Positions 1 to 12,130 of a stretch of DNA of 64,000 nucleotides are shown here, piece by piece. The notes below the pieces were generated by a model. The model was not told the origin of the DNA and ran no database searches. It saw nothing but the letters and a program-made list of their open reading frames with translations. The translations under genes were made by a program, and so were the position numbers. The stretch is taken from assembly GCA_033398695.1 (NCBI GenBank), contig CM065815.1, positions 147,605,001 to 147,669,000 of the forward strand, in the 5' to 3' direction. The first letter of the stretch is position 1. Each line of letters opens with the position of its first letter. Source of the stretch: Orobanche coerulescens (taxonomy: Eukaryota > Streptophyta > Magnoliopsida > Lamiales > Orobanchaceae).

Positions 1-888
1 TACTTGACTAGATTGGCACTCGATTGTTAGAGTTGAGATTTAATGGTGTTAATCAATGGGTATGATTGGATTGGCCGAATGATGTGTATCGTGTACTTAT
101 GAGTTATGATGATTTTTGGTATTGTCTGAATACAATACATATGGTTGTACTTGAGTGCATTCGTCATTTGAGAATGCGAAAAGTGGATTATGGTAAGGAT
201 CGATTTGGCATAGATTGCTATGGATTGGTAAGGTAATCATGGTAAGATTACATTGGTAGTATTCTTACTTTGTAATTACATTGGTATATAATTATTTATG
301 ATGATGTGATAGTTATTATTGTTGAGTATTGTGGCTGACCCCGCTGTGGGCTTTATTTTTAGGTACTCGGAGATCGAGCTAGTAGCGGTCGTGAAGAGAT
401 GAGCTTCCTGGGTGATATTGGCTATGGCATTATCTGGGAACCGAGTATTTGACTGGTTATTTTATCCCACTGCAAATGTATTTTCAATTATGTCTATGTT
501 CTGCGCGAGTATTTTAAAATGATTTTCCGGTATTTTACCAACTCGTGTATAACTTAAAATGGCCTTTTGGGTATTCGTAAATTTGGTTTAATTCGTGAAA
601 CCTTTTTCCTTAAACTTTTTCAAACTATCAGTACGTGTAAGTGGTGGCTTAGCGTACATTTTGAAACTATTGAATTTTGGAATTTTTTGCCATTTACTTT
701 CAAATGGTATTTTATGACGGTATTTGAAAAAATAGTTTTTCGGAGATTATTTAAGCATTTGAAATATATTACCGTCATCAACCTTTTTGGCGTGTTTGAA
801 ACGCTTGTGAAAATGATTTTTAGCCTTGTGGGTTTCGGTGCGGGGCCCACGAAGCTATAATTTCCCCGGATGGTTTGGGGGTGTTACA
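1..888 (+). mobile_element. 3' end of a Gypsy LTR, same family as Gypsy C/D
   Basis: This stretch is the right-hand part of a long LTR read on the + strand, ending in GGGGGTGTTACA at 888. It matches the reverse complement of the LTR at 51814-55480 in order: the block around 330-420 (GGCTGACCCCG, then a TACTCGGAGATCGAGCTAG-like string) and the terminal block around 770-870 (TTTTTAGCCTTGTGGGTT, then CGGGGCCCAC). Similarity is clear but diverged, so this is an older copy than the ones further right. The LTR starts before the window. No primer-binding site follows at 889, so this is a 3' LTR end or a solo LTR. No gene is visible in it. Confidence 0.8.
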
Positions 889-1598
889 GTGGTTGAAGTA
901 GAAGAGTGCCACAGGGGTTTATGTGATTCTGACATGCCTCGTAGATTAAAGGGTAAATTTTACCGCACGGCAATTAGGCCTGCACTGTTATATGGCACCG
1001 AGTGTCGGGCTATAAAACAGTGTCACGTTCAAAAGATGGATGTGGTGGAGATGCTATGCTATGATGGATGTGTGGTCATACAAAAAAGGATCGGCTCAGA
1101 AATGAGGTGATTAGAGAGAAGGTAAGAGTTGCGTCTATAGAAGACAAGATTATCGAGAATCGATTACGATGGTTTGGTCATGTGAGAAGAAGACATGTTG
1201 ATGCCCCAGTGAGGAGGCTAGAAAGTTGGGGAACAAGTAATATTGTGAAAGGTAGAGGAAGACCCAAGAAAACTTGGATAAAGATGATTGAAAATGATAT
1301 GCAGTTTCTTGGAATTGGAGAAAGTATGGCGATAGAGCCAAATGTGGCGGGAAACAATACGGATGGTGGATGGAATCTGATTCCTTTTTTTATTCCTATT
1401 TTCCTTTATTTCATGTTATCTTTTAATTTATTTTCAGGATTTTTCTTTTTCTTTTTTTTTTTTTGCTTTTTTCTCTACTTTTTTCCCTCTTTTTTTTTCC
1501 TTTTATGTTATTTATGTAACAATCATTGACGATTTCAAAGTTTGATTCATGTTAGCCGACCCCAAATTATTTTGGGACTAAGACTTAGATGTTATGTA
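889..1598 (+). pseudogene. 5'-truncated RTE-type LINE, C-terminal end of ORF2 plus 3' tail
   Basis: The translation carries the segment that follows the reverse transcriptase core in plant RTE LINEs: MPRRLKGKFYRTAIRPALLY around 935-990, then ENRLRWFGHVRRR around 1155-1195 and GRGRPKKTW around 1250-1280. The two pieces lie in different frames, so there is at least one frameshift near 1070. No RT catalytic motif remains. The 3' non-coding end holds a pyrimidine-rich tract (1380-1510) and a short hairpin-like end (CCCCAAATTATTTTGGGA, about 1560-1577) typical of this LINE type. It abuts the Gypsy LTR directly. It is a dead fragment left by 5'-truncated target-primed insertion. Confidence 0.8.
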
Positions 1599-1602
1599 GT
1601 TC

Positions 1603-2040
1603 TTGTGGGTGAAGAAAATTTTTGGTGAGCTTTGGTGAGATGTGCTTTGTTCTATCTCCTTTGATAGATCCTTCCTTGTGTTATGTAATACAAACTGTAC
1701 TATCTTCATATAAAACCCTTGGAGCTTCTTCTTCAGTGGATAAATCACAATCTTCTCTTATGTGTTGAATCACAAATAAGTCTTCCTCAGACATATAAGA
1801 CAAAAACATACACCTATTTATTATACCTTGAAGGTAACATAGTAGATCTTTACTATCATTCCAAACTTCGGGTTGGACAGGAGCTAAACCTCGCAAACTT
1901 ATTCATATAGAACAATATATCGGGTCTTGTTTGACTAGAAAGGTACATCAATGCTCCAAATGAACATGGTACTTCATGACCAAGAGTTTCTTTATTGCTT
2001 TCTTTAGGACGGAATGGGTCTTTATCTACTTCATGTGATC
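1603..2040 (-). pseudogene. Copia polymerase remnant (end of RT and start of RNase H)
   Basis: Read on the minus strand from 2040 down, one frame gives a VDKDPFRPKE-type segment and TRPDILFYMNKFARFSS. After a frameshift near 1885 a second frame gives YLQG, IQHIRED and VLYEDSTVCIT, followed past a stop by KGDRTKHISPK near 1640. This is the order seen in Ty1/copia elements between the end of reverse transcriptase and RNase H. Both ends are missing and there are stops, so it is a fossil. It is a different Copia lineage from the Sirevirus-like elements elsewhere in the window. Confidence 0.75.
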
Positions 2041-2049
2041 TTACAACTA

Positions 2050-2224
2050 TAGTAAAACCTTGATAAATGAATATGATCGGGACCGGATAAAAATATTCAT
2101 TTAGCGAAATTATTCATTTATCGAAAGAAAATTTGAACATATTATAAAAAGTTGGGACCGGAAAAAATTATTCATTTGGCGAGGTTATTCGTTTATCGAA
2201 CATTCATATATCGAGGTTTAACTG
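2050..2224. mobile_element. Emigrant/pogo-like MITE with TA target duplication
   Basis: The element is 175 bp long and has imperfect terminal inverted repeats of about 24 bp. The left end reads TAGTAAAACCTTGATAAATG and the right end, reverse complemented, reads CAGTTAAACCTCGATATATG. A TA dinucleotide flanks both sides (2048-2049 and 2225-2226). There is no coding capacity. The terminal sequence and TA duplication resemble the Emigrant family of pogo-related MITEs in plants. The assignment rests on end similarity only. Confidence 0.65.
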
Positions 2225-2260
2225 TACAGGGCTACTCAATGAATGAGATTACTGAAAGTA

Positions 2261-3517
2261 TGTTGGGATATCAAATACCCAGTATCGAAATTATCAGGAT
2301 AACCAATCCCTGTATCGAACACTCCCTGTATCGATCGTGTCATCAATATGTTTTGACAATGTGCCAATCCTGGATATAGCAAGCAACTGTATTGAAGACT
2401 TGATCGAAGTCGCTGAAACTGTATCGAAGACCTCTTTTAAATGAATAGCTACAGCAAGACTTCGAGTTGCCAAGACTTCGCAACAAAGTGTCTCTTAAAT
2501 ACCAAGTATGGAAGCTGTCTCGAAACATCAATACATCAATCCTTCCATACAGCCCTCTAACAAGACAAGAAAGAATCTTTGATTCGTTAAAGTCAAAAGT
2601 CCCGTTTAAGAAGATATATTTAAATACTGAAGGATAAAGTATTTAAATATCAAAGTCGTCAGAAGATATTCAAATCCCGCAATATCCGGATCTCTGTCAA
2701 ACTATCAAGTTGTCACAGAATCTTGCTCAACGGATCTATTTCAACGGATATATTTCAGAGGCTATATATATCTCCAGACTTTGAAGATCAAGGACGATGA
2801 ACTACGACGAATATACATATTTATGAAAGCCAACAAAGCTATCATCATATACATCTGAACAAAGATATCTCCCAAGCATACTGCTATTCCAAACGAAAAG
2901 ATATACAGGTGTTCTAACCTTGAACAACACATTATCAGCTAAAGCCCATAAAGTCAAAGCTGTTGTTCAAACCCTGTTCTATCTTTGAACAAACTCATAT
3001 CAGCCCTGTGTGGACTAAGGAATCCTTGCTACTCCCGAACTGTGTGTGACGGACTTGCATTGAAGAAGACGAAGCTTCAGAACTGTGTGTGAAGAAGCCA
3101 GTCACGTGTTAGCTCAAACCAATCTGTGTGAACGGTTGAAAGCTAAGATCTTTATTTCAATCTGTGTGAACGATATACTGGTTAGGTTTAGTTATAATTA
3201 CGTAGTTGTGTACGCAGTAATTATAATAAACTTTTTACTCCTGTATGGAGGACCAGTGGACGTAGAGGGGTTTACCTCGAACCACTTTAAATATTGTGTT
3301 ATTTACCTTCTGCCTTTACTATTTTATTAATTGTGATTATTTAAGTATACACTGCAAAACCCTGTACGCACCAAGCTAACAGGAGATTAGGCCGAGTTGC
3401 TGTATCAACAGCAACTTACTGTTTTAAGACTTCCGCTACGCACTCAGATTTGAAAACCGTACAGCTTGTTGTTTATAACACTTTCCAAGCTGTATCCAGT
3501 ATACTTAGTGGCCAACA
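2261..3517 (+). repeat. 5' LTR of Copia A
   Basis: This 1,257-bp LTR begins TGTTGGGATATC and ends GGCCAACA. It aligns in order with the two A2 LTRs (43941-45191 and 47328-48582), including the CTGTGTGAACGGTTGAAAG and TACGCACCAAGCTAACAGGA blocks. A TATA-like string is at about 2763-2771. Upstream of it are repeated TGTATCGA / GATACAG-type boxes in both orientations, which may be this family's version of the repeated LTR boxes. Confidence 0.85.
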
Positions 3518-3519
3518 AG

Positions 3520-3531
3520 TGGTATCGGAGC
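3520..3531 (+). promoter_or_regulatory. Primer-binding site of Copia A (initiator tRNA-Met)
   Basis: TGGTATCGGAGC lies 2 bp after the LTR end. It is complementary to the 3' end of plant initiator tRNA-Met and is where minus-strand cDNA synthesis starts. The same site follows the A2 LTR at 45194. Confidence 0.85.
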
Positions 3532-4269
3532 GGTTGATTCTAAAAAGAATCAATCGGATTTTTAACCGAATCAGATCCAAATCACTTCTTTTTGTAAAAC
3601 AGTCTTTTTCATTCCTACTCTCACATGGATACATCAATGATCAACAAAGTGCTTATGTTCTCTGTTAATGAATTTGATGATTTGAGAATTAGAATGGAGG
3701 CTCATCTTGCAGCAATGCACGAAGAGATGGTTTTTGTCATACAGGATGGCCCCATCAAGATCATGAAGGTAAATCCGGCCGCAAGGATTGAAGGCCAAGC
3801 CCATACTGAGATGCTCGAGAAAGAGCGCGATCAATGGACCACAGATGATCGGAAGCGCACCAACCTCGACAATGTTGCGAAGAATGCGCTATTTGTCACT
3901 CTTGACAAAAGCACGTTCTCGAAGGTAAAGAGTTGTAAAATAGCCAAGGATATCTGGGATAAACTCAAGTTGATTTGTGAGGGAACTGAGCTCTCCAAAG
4001 AAAATAAAATTTCAAAACTAACTCAGCAATTTGAATCTTTTGAAATGAAGCCTGCTGAAACACTTGAGGAACTTGACCTCAGATTCACTGGAATTGGTGG
4101 TGAACTTGAAGCTTTGGGCAAAATTTATACCCAAAAGGAGAAGAATCTAAAATTTTTTCGATCTCTCCCTGCCCGATGGGACATTAAGACCACAGCTATG
4201 CGTGTGTCATGTAATCTAAATGAAATATCTACTTTTGATCTATTCTCTGACCTCAAAGCATTTGAGTAT

Positions 4270-6467
4270 TGTAACATCCCAAATCACAAATGGGACATTA
4301 CACGCCGTAGGACCCCCGTGAGGTCTACCAGGCTAACTCGTGACACATGAACCACAATAATAACATGAAAGATGTACCCAAAAAGTAAATAAGGCCGTGG
4401 CCTCGGCCAAAACATTTTAACGGAGTACAAGAGACATAAGTTAAATACCAAAATGTTGCCCACGCAGGGGACTTAAACCATGTTCAAAAATAAACCAACT
4501 ATCTCCAAGACTCAATGATGCAATGACAAACAAAATGCGGACTCGAGCCACATCATCATCATGCCAACCCATCCTTTGCATGCGCATCCCGTGCGGCCTC
4601 CTCACCAATTCAAGACTAAATGCATAAGACGATTTCCCATTTATGGGGTTAGAATTGGTATAGCTAGTGCAAGTACATATTTGCACAACATTATATACAT
4701 ACACTATTCATCACTAATAAATCGTTAGGAAAAATCATTTTGAAAGTCAATATTCCTAATATCACATTAACACCAAAGGTGTATTAACAAGTTTCCCACA
4801 TCACAATCATCCACGCTTGGTAACTCGCGACCGTACCCATTAGTATCGGTCCCAGAGGTCCGTCGGACCGTCCCTGGTGAGAAACCACTTCCGCGGCCGT
4901 ACCCATTAGTATCGGCCCCCAGAGGTCCCGCCGAACCGTCCCTGTGGAAGAACATCAACACACGCACCCAATTCCACTTCCATGGCCATACCCATTAGTA
5001 TCGGCCCCGCAGGCCACACGCCATCCCTGTGGAAGAGAAACAATCACATTCGTTCAATAAAACCATTTACATCATTCGCATCAAAATCATACGCACATAA
5101 CGGAATGTAATACATGTACTTGCTCGAGTAATACTACGTGAAGGAAAACGGCGAACGGATGTGTTTCGCCCGAACAACCTTCACAAATCCGATCCTAACA
5201 CAATAACGATGGACAACAAATCTTAAAACTATGTAAATGATGGAATACATCCTAGTTCAACCCAATGAAACCCTTAGTCGAACAAAACTTGGGTATAAAT
5301 CGACTATAAGTGACGAACAATGGAAAACTTGGAATTTAAAACCACAAATCATCGGTAAATGAAGGGTTACAAGTGCACGATCGAAGTCTAGCGATAACCC
5401 AAAGAATAATTGACTAAAAGAGTCAAATCCCAAGAAATCCCCAAAATTCCCCCAAAATCTCAAAACAAGGGTTTAGGGAATATTTACCTTGATTCGGATG
5501 GTGGAAAGTGATTAGGAACTTGAAGGATTCACGCAAGAATTGCACGGTGGTAGAGAATGATGATCTATCGGAATCGGCCCTAACCCCGCTGGAATCGCTC
5601 AAAACCGAGAAGGATAGGAAAAGAAGGAAAATGACGAAGTTGATCATTGCCCTATTTATATTTAATGACTTAGCGCACGCTATGCACAAGCATTAGCGTG
5701 CGCTAGCGGGCATGGCGTAACAGTCCGCCTTCGACCTCCCGTTAGCGTACGCAAACTAACATGGTTAGCGTGCGCTAGTAATGGGGATTAGCGTGCGTTA
5801 ACGCTTATTAGCGATACGCCTCGGTCCAGCATCAAGCATCAACCCATCGACCAAATCGCACGAAATCGATAGCGCGCCATTTAACCCCGTGTTAGCGACG
5901 CTAACCACACAATGATAGCGCACGCAAATAAATCCCGAGTAGCGTGCGCTACTCAGTAGCAGCTTCGCATACCCATCACGCCAACAGCGCACATGTGCCA
6001 AAACGAAGCAAGACCGTAATCCGTAATCATAAACACGTAATAATCAAGACGACAAAGTTGAGCGTTGAAAGAGAATATAATCTCGATCACTAGAGAGTTT
6101 GAAACGAAGCAAATAAGGCGAAATTCCCCAAACTTATGAAAATTACAAAAACGGCCCAAATGCCCGAAAAACCGCGATACAACGTCGGATTAACAAACCG
6201 AAAGTTCCAACATGACCAACTCAACCATACAAACTTATACGAATCGAGAAACAACGAAAACGAACAAGTTTTACGAGAATCGAACGCACATGCGGCAAGA
6301 TATAATTCAAAATGAAATTATGCAAAAGCATCCTCGAAACTCGACCAAACGGAAAAACTCCAAGAAAAAAAAAGATTCAGAATTCCAAAACAGTGCTAAG
6401 CGAGTTGTCCGAAACGAACATACATCAAAAATAGAAATTACCGAAAATAGAAAACGCGGATATTACA
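4270..6467 (-). repeat. 3' LTR of Gypsy A
   Basis: This 2,198-bp LTR reads TGTAACATCCC...GGATATTACA on the + strand. It is nearly the same as the 5' LTR at 11314-13597 but has one fewer 69-bp tandem unit and many small indels. It contains a box array and a TATA box. Confidence 0.9.
5653..5951 (-). promoter_or_regulatory. LTR promoter of Gypsy A (3' LTR copy): TATA box with TAGCG/CGCTA box array
   Basis: Read on the element's sense (minus) strand, about ten copies of the box occupy 5671-5951 and a TATAAATA box lies at 5653-5660, 10 bp beyond the last box. Several boxes are perfect TAGCG-NN-CGCTA and others have lost a base. Both centre orientations (CA and TG) occur here, unlike in the other families. 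The arrangement suggests upstream activating sites for the LTR promoter, which is inference. Confidence 0.7.
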
Positions 6468-6480
6468 TTATCTCCCCCTA
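6468..6480 (-). promoter_or_regulatory. Polypurine tract of Gypsy A
   Basis: On the minus strand the sequence TAGGGGGAGATAA directly precedes the 3' LTR. It would prime plus-strand DNA synthesis. Just upstream is the TTTCGGGACGAAACTT motif (6488-6506), which Gypsy E also has in the same place. Confidence 0.8.
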
Positions 6481-6502
6481 AAAATAAGTTTCGTCCCGAA
6501 AC

Positions 6503-7990
6503 TTACAACGCGAACAACTCGGGGTATCTCGACTGCATACTCTCCTCCGTCTCCCATGTGGCTTCTTCGGACCCATGCCTCGACCATTGAACTTTAACCA
6601 GAGGGATGGTTTTATGACGAAGTTGCTTCACCCGACGCTCTAAAATCTGAATCGGCCTCTCCTCGATGGTAAGGTCGGGTCCCACCCGATCTCTCCAAAA
6701 TCGATAATATGGCTATGGTCTTATATGTTCCTCCTAAGTTGGGAAACATGAAATACGTTATGAACGTGGCTCGTGGGCAGTAAGCCTAGCCGATAGGCAA
6801 GCTCTCCAACTCTCTCTAAAATCTCAAACGGCCCAATAAACCTGACTAAGTTTACCCTTCCTACAAGCGGTAAACTCCCCGTGTCGGCGACACCTTAAGC
6901 AAAACATGATCTCCCACCTCAAACTCCAACGGACGGCGACGCGTGTCGGCATAAGACTTCTGCCGACTCTGGGCCGTTAACAATCTATCACGAATTAGAG
7001 TAATCTTCTCTCTCGTCTCAACTACCATATCGGGCTCGGTACCAATCAGCTCGGACGCATCGTCCCAACACAACGGCGATCTACATCTCCTCCCATACAA
7101 TGCCTCAAATGGAGCCATTTTGATCGAGGCGTGCCAACTATTGTTGTACGTGAACTCGATCAACGGCAAGTGCGACTCCCAATCATCCTTCCATTCTAGG
7201 GCACAGGCTCTCAACATATCCTCTAACGTCTGGATCGTCCCGCCCGATCGCCCGTCGCCTCCGAGGGTGATAAGATGTACTGAGTCTCAACTCAGTCCCC
7301 AAAGCTCGATGAACAGCCTGCCAGAAATGTGACACGAACCGGCCATCACGATCCGAAACAATACTCTTAGGAGTCCCATGCAATCTCACGACCTCTGCAA
7401 TAAATACTCGTGCTAGTCTCTCCGGGCCCCAAGTGTCTTTAATACCTGTAGAAGTGAGCTGATTTGGTCATCGATCGACAATAACCCAAATCATGTTCAT
7501 TCCATTCCGAGTCCTAGGCATATTAGTAATGAAATCCATAGAAATATCCTCCCATTTCCACTCCGGGATAGAAGTGGTCGCAAAACCCCGCTGGTCGCCG
7601 ATGCTCGATCTTAACCTCACGACAGTCAAACACCTCGACACAAACTCGCTAACGTCCTGTCTTCAAATTACTCCACCAATAGTTGCTCCTCACATCCTTG
7701 TACATTTTATTCGTACAGGATGTATGGAGTAAGGCGTGGTATGAGCTTCACTCAAGATCTTACGTCTCACTCAATATTATTCGGTACACAAAGTCTGCCG
7801 CGAAATCTCGTAACGCCATCATCCCGAACCACAAATCCAGGGGCTTTCCCTGCCTCACATCCTCCCTCAATCGGACCAAACACGGATCATCATCAAGCTT
7901 TCGCCTTGATATCATCGATCCAAGGACGAAGTGAGTTCTAATGCACATAATCGACTCGAACTCTCGAACCCAAACCTCAATATTCGACAA
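6503..7990 (-). pseudogene. Gypsy A integrase and chromodomain, frameshifted
   Basis: Minus-strand pieces in several frames cover the integrase: DDPCLVRLREDVRQG (about 7870), SIVSDRDGRFVSHFW (about 7350, second catalytic Asp), and FTYNNSWHASIKMAPFEALY with GRRCRSPLCWDD (7070-7150). The GDHVLLKVSPTRGV segment ends near 6870. Residues read from 6685 to 6503 (PIQILERRVKQLRHK, VKVQWSRHGSEEATWETE) form a chromodomain, which in this class binds histone marks and steers integration to heterochromatin. At least four frame breaks separate the parts. Confidence 0.85.
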
Positions 7991-8074
7991 ATAAGATCTC
8001 GCTGATCCTACTCTGCGGTGTAAGTACTTCTAACATCCGCAACGCCATCGGCTTACGGCTCAACGCATCCGCCA

Positions 8075-8748
8075 CTACGTTAGCCTTACCCGATGGTAAA
8101 GTATCTCGAGGTCGTAATCTTTAATTAGCTCCAACCACCTACGCTGTCTCATATTTAACTCCTTCCGATCAAGATATACTTCAAACTCTTGTGATCGGTA
8201 AAATCTTACACGACGACCCATAGAGATAATGCCTCCGATCTTTAAGGCGAAACGACCGCAGACTAACTCCAAATCATGCGTGGGGTAATTCACCTCATAA
8301 GGTTTTAATCGGCGGGACGCATACGCAATCACTCTGTCTCTCTGCATCAAAACACATCCTAGACCAAGGGCCGAAGCATCACTGTACACTACGAAATCCT
8401 CGTTCCCCTGAGGCAACGCTAACACGGGTGCGGTAGTCAAATGTCTCTTTAACTCGTCAAAACTGTCTTGCTCGTCTGCACCCACTCGAACTTCGAAGTT
8501 CGGAGCAACTGAGTGAGTGGTCTAGCGATCTTAGAAAATCCCTCAACGAATCTACGGTAATAGCCGGCAAGACCCAGAAAACTCCTCACCTCCTTCACAT
8601 TCTTAGGCGGCTCCCAAGCCATCACTGCCTCTATCTTTTGCGGATCTACCCGAACTCCCTCCGCTGAAATCACATGTCCGAGGAACGTCACTTCCCCGAG
8701 CCAAAACTCACACTTAGAGAACTTCGCGTACAACTGCTCAGCCCTCAA
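8075..8748 (-). pseudogene. Gypsy A RNase H region, frameshifted
   Basis: The connection segment ([38 protein letters not shown]) lies at 8449-8748. The RNase H itself (8075-8485, other frame) has [15 protein letters not shown], with the first catalytic Asp, and [14 protein letters not shown]. The end near the [19 protein letters not shown] segment is readable. The domain would degrade the RNA template during reverse transcription. The frame changes near 8450-8485 and again near 8250. Confidence 0.85.
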
Positions 8749-8753
8749 GGTGT

Positions 8754-9583
8754 CTAATACAATCCGAAGATGTAAGGCGTGCTCCTCCCGACTCCGTGAA
8801 TAGATAAGAATATCGTCAATAAAACGACTACGAATTTGTCCAGATACTCAATAAAAACTTTGTTCATCAACTGCATGAACACTGCTGGGGCATTGGTTAG
8901 CCCGAATGGCATAACCACAAACTCGTAATGGCCATATCTCGTCCGAAAGGCAGCTTTCGGAATATCGACGTCCCGAATCCTCAACTGGTAGTAGCCCGAT
9001 CGCAAATCAATCTTCGAAAAGACTGTCGCCCCCTGAAGCTGATCAAATAAATCGTCAATCCTGGGCAAAGGGTATTTATTTTTGATGGTTAGCTTGTTTA
9101 ATTCTCGATAGTCGATGCATAAACGAAGCAATCCATCCTTCTTCTTGACAAAAAGTACAGGCGCACCCCAAGGCGATGCGCTCGGTCGAATATACCCTTT
9201 ATCTAACAACTCTCCCAACTGATTCTTCAACTCTAGCATCTCCGACGGTGCCATACGGTACGGTGCTCGAGAAATAGGGGCCGCATTCGGCTGTGTCAAT
9301 AGGAAACTCCACCTCTCGATGTGGTGGTAATCCCGCAAGTCATCCGAAATACATCGGGATACTCGCTAACAATCGGAATCGACGATATGTCAACCCCACC
9401 ATCTTCCGCTGCAGAGCGAAACACCGAGCCGACACATCCTTGGTTCAAAAGTTTCACCGCCTTCAAGGCGCTAATCACACCCCGATCTACCCGGCTTACT
9501 CGACGAGAGTATGCTCGGCCGCCCTCGGCAACTATCGTGATAAGACGAGTCCGATAGTTCATGATAGCACCATGACGATCCAA
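8754..9583 (-). pseudogene. Gypsy A reverse transcriptase, frameshift at the catalytic motif
   Basis: The linker (9296-9583, [10 protein letters not shown]) leads into RT at 8754-9338. Landmarks are [63 protein letters not shown] and FGLTNAP. At 8812-8830 the catalytic aspartate pair expected after FVVV is lost from frame. The bases that would encode it are present one frame away, with a run of four T where five would restore phase. As written the enzyme is dead, but a homopolymer consensus error would look the same. Confidence 0.85.
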
Positions 9584-9599
9584 CTAATCATCCCCGAGG

Positions 9600-9815
9600 A
9601 TCAAATCCTCACCCTTGAGGTCTATAACAATGAAATTCGAGGGCCAATCCGGCTCCCGATCCTCACCTGGACAATCCCTAACTTCCGGTCCCCAACCATA
9701 CGATCCCATTGGCGTACCCACTACAAACGGCTCACACTCAAACAAGCAACAAACCAATACGACTCACACAATCCGAAGCTATAAAGGAATGGGTCGCACC
9801 CGAATCGAAAAGTAC
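9600..9815 (-). pseudogene. Gypsy A aspartic protease remnant
   Basis: On the minus strand the retropepsin active-site motif DSGATHSFI is readable at about 9782-9814. The rest of the domain toward 9600 is broken by stops and frame changes. The protease would cleave the Gag-Pol polyprotein. Only the active-site loop supports the call. Confidence 0.65.
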
Positions 9816-9829
9816 CAAACCGGATGAGA

Positions 9830-10950
9830 AAGGATCTCGAGTGGTACTGACGCCACCGAATGTCCGCCTCCTCCGTGCGCCTCATCCGATATAATCGGGG
9901 ATGGATCGAGCCCAACTCGGGGCCGCGGCGATCCGGCTGACTCCGACCTCTACCACGACTCGAACCCTGCGGAACATGAGTAGCTGGTGAGCTGTGATCC
10001 CTCTGATCGGCAGTGGTAGTCGTAAATCTAGCGGCCCTGGTGGCCCTCTCACAATGAGCTGCTCGATGCCCGGTCTGACCGCAAGTAAAGCAAGTGACTA
10101 ACGGAAGTGGGCAATCCTTCACAACGTGCTTGGGCTGACTGCAATTAAAACAAACTCTCCCTCCAAGTGCAACAGACTGGACTGAACGGTTACCCTGAGA
10201 TCCACCGGCCTGAAGAAACGGCCTCTTCCCAGGTGTAGGAGCAGAACGAGACTTCGAAAACTGACCACCTTTTCCAGCCGAGAACCCACCAGTAGTCTTC
10301 TGCTTCTTAGCTTCCGAAACCGACTCTGATTCCGGATACCATCTCGATCGCGCAGCGCGATCACGTATTCCTTCAAAGTGGCACACATGAGCGGCGCCAT
10401 ACTCGCCTAATATGCGGCTTCATGCGCATATTGAAGTAACGGATTTTATCGGCCTCCGTTCTCACTTGATCTCTCACGAAGCCCAACTGCTGATTGTAAG
10501 AAATGATGGCACGAGAAATAGGCACATCCCGAGGTGTAGCGGTGAAGAACTCCACACTGCGCTCCTTGATCGGGCGGCGACAATATTCTCGCTTCCATAG
10601 CGGCCCCGAACTCATCCCAAGTGGCCCGACGGTCTCGGGCGCAACGGCCTCCACTATTCCGCAGCCTTCCTTATCCAGGAGGTACTGGGCAATGTGTACC
10701 TCCCCGTCCTCGGGACAAGCTACGGCATCGAAGGTCTGGACAACCGAAAGAGCCAATTCTCCCAACCGAGGGAGTCAAGATCCGAGAAACGAGGAGGGTG
10801 CATCTTAGTCACCGTCTCAAGCCACTTACTAGCCTCCTCTTCCGGTGTCGGGGCGGATTCGACGTCCACCCCGAGCTATTCGAGTAAGTTGGGCTACCAA
10901 TCATCAAGTACGGCAGAGCTCTGCCGCATTATTACCCGACGCATCGAGTG
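9830..10950 (-). pseudogene. Gypsy A gag with two CCHC zinc knuckles
   Basis: Minus-strand frames between about 10950 and 9830 give a plant Gypsy gag: CPEDGEVHIAQYLLDKE (about 10680), PRDVPISRAIISYNQQLG (about 10500) and VRTEADKIRYFNMRMK (about 10430). Then come two adjacent zinc knuckles, CFNCSQPKHVVKDC (about 10108-10150) and CFTCGQTGHRAAHC (about 10050-10091). Frame changes occur near 10620, 10400 and 9850. The double-knuckle arrangement is shared with the short ORFs of Gypsy E at 20545 and 23886. Confidence 0.8.
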
Positions 10951-11298
10951 AGAGGCCGAGTCCGCGAGGATCGGGAAAGTGAGCCCTCCTCATTATCGCA
11001 CCACGACCACGGCCTCGTCCGTCCCCCTAGCCGGCCTACCACGACCTCTCAACATATCAAGGAAAATAAGAAAAGAACAAGATCAGAAAGATTCACAATT
11101 CACAAGGTTGGTAACACAAGTCACAATCCCGAACAGTACAAGAAAACTGATTACAGAAATATAAGAGTTCGAGGAGACTTACAGCCACGGGTCGCACGAA
11201 AAGACGGTAGCATGATGATATTAGGCTCAACAACTGACTCTAATGACGCAACTGACAGACCCAAATTTCACCGACAGCCTAGGTATTCAAAACCTAAG

Positions 11299-11310
11299 CT
11301 CTGATACCAT
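11299..11310 (-). promoter_or_regulatory. Primer-binding site of Gypsy A
   Basis: On the minus strand TGGTATCAGAGC starts 3 bp inside the 5' LTR border. It is complementary to initiator tRNA-Met, and Gypsy E has the identical site. Confidence 0.85.
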
Positions 11311-11880
11311 AATTGTAACATCCCAAATCACAAATGGGACATTACACGCCGTAGGACCCCCGTGAGGTCTACCAGGCTAACTCGTGACACATGAACCACA
11401 ATAATAACATGAAAGATGTACCCAAAAAGTAAATAAGGCCGTGGCCTCGGCCAAAACATTTTAACGGAGTACAAGAGACATAAGTTAAATACCAAAATGT
11501 TGCCCACGCAGGGGACTTAAACCATGTTCAAAAATAAACCAACTATCTCCAGTACTCAACAGATGCAATGACAAAACAGAAAAATGCACTGAGCCACATC
11601 ATCATCATGCCAACCCATCCTTTGCATGCGCATCCTGCGGCTCCTCACTCGACAAGACTAAAATGCATAAGACGCATTTCCCCCATTTAAGGGGTTAGCA
11701 TTCGAATAGCTAGTGCAAGTACATAATTACACAACATTATATACATACACAATTCAACGCAAATAAACCGTTAGGAAAAATCATTTTGAAAGTCAATATT
11801 CCGGAATATCACATTAACACCAAAGCAGTGTATTAACAAGTTTCCCACATCACAATCATCCACGCTTGGTAACTCGCGAC

Positions 11881-12130
11881 CGTACCCATTAGTATCGGTC
11901 CCCAGAGGTCCCGTCGGACCGTCCCCAGGTGAGAAACCACTTCCGCGGCCGTACCCATTAGTATCGGCCCCCAGAGGTCCCGTCGGACCGTCCCCAGGTG
12001 AGAAACCACTTCCGCGGCCGTACCCATTAGTATCGGCCCCCAGAGGTCCCGTCGAACCGTCCCCAGGTGGAAGAACATCAACACACGCACCCAATTCCAC
12101 TTCCATGGCCGTACCCATTAGTATCGGCCC
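11881..12130 (-). repeat. 69-bp tandem repeat in the Gypsy A LTR
   Basis: Units beginning CGTACCCATTAGTATCGG start at 11881, 11950 and 12019, and a variant starts at 12110. The other LTR (about 4831-5000) has one unit fewer. The glycine-rich open frames over this region (minus strand) are by-products of the repeat, not proteins. Confidence 0.85.

Noticed and set aside
1380..1510. T- and C-rich tract as a poly-A tail or splice signal
   Set aside because: It lies inside the LINE 3' region, before its conserved end, and no gene structure surrounds it.
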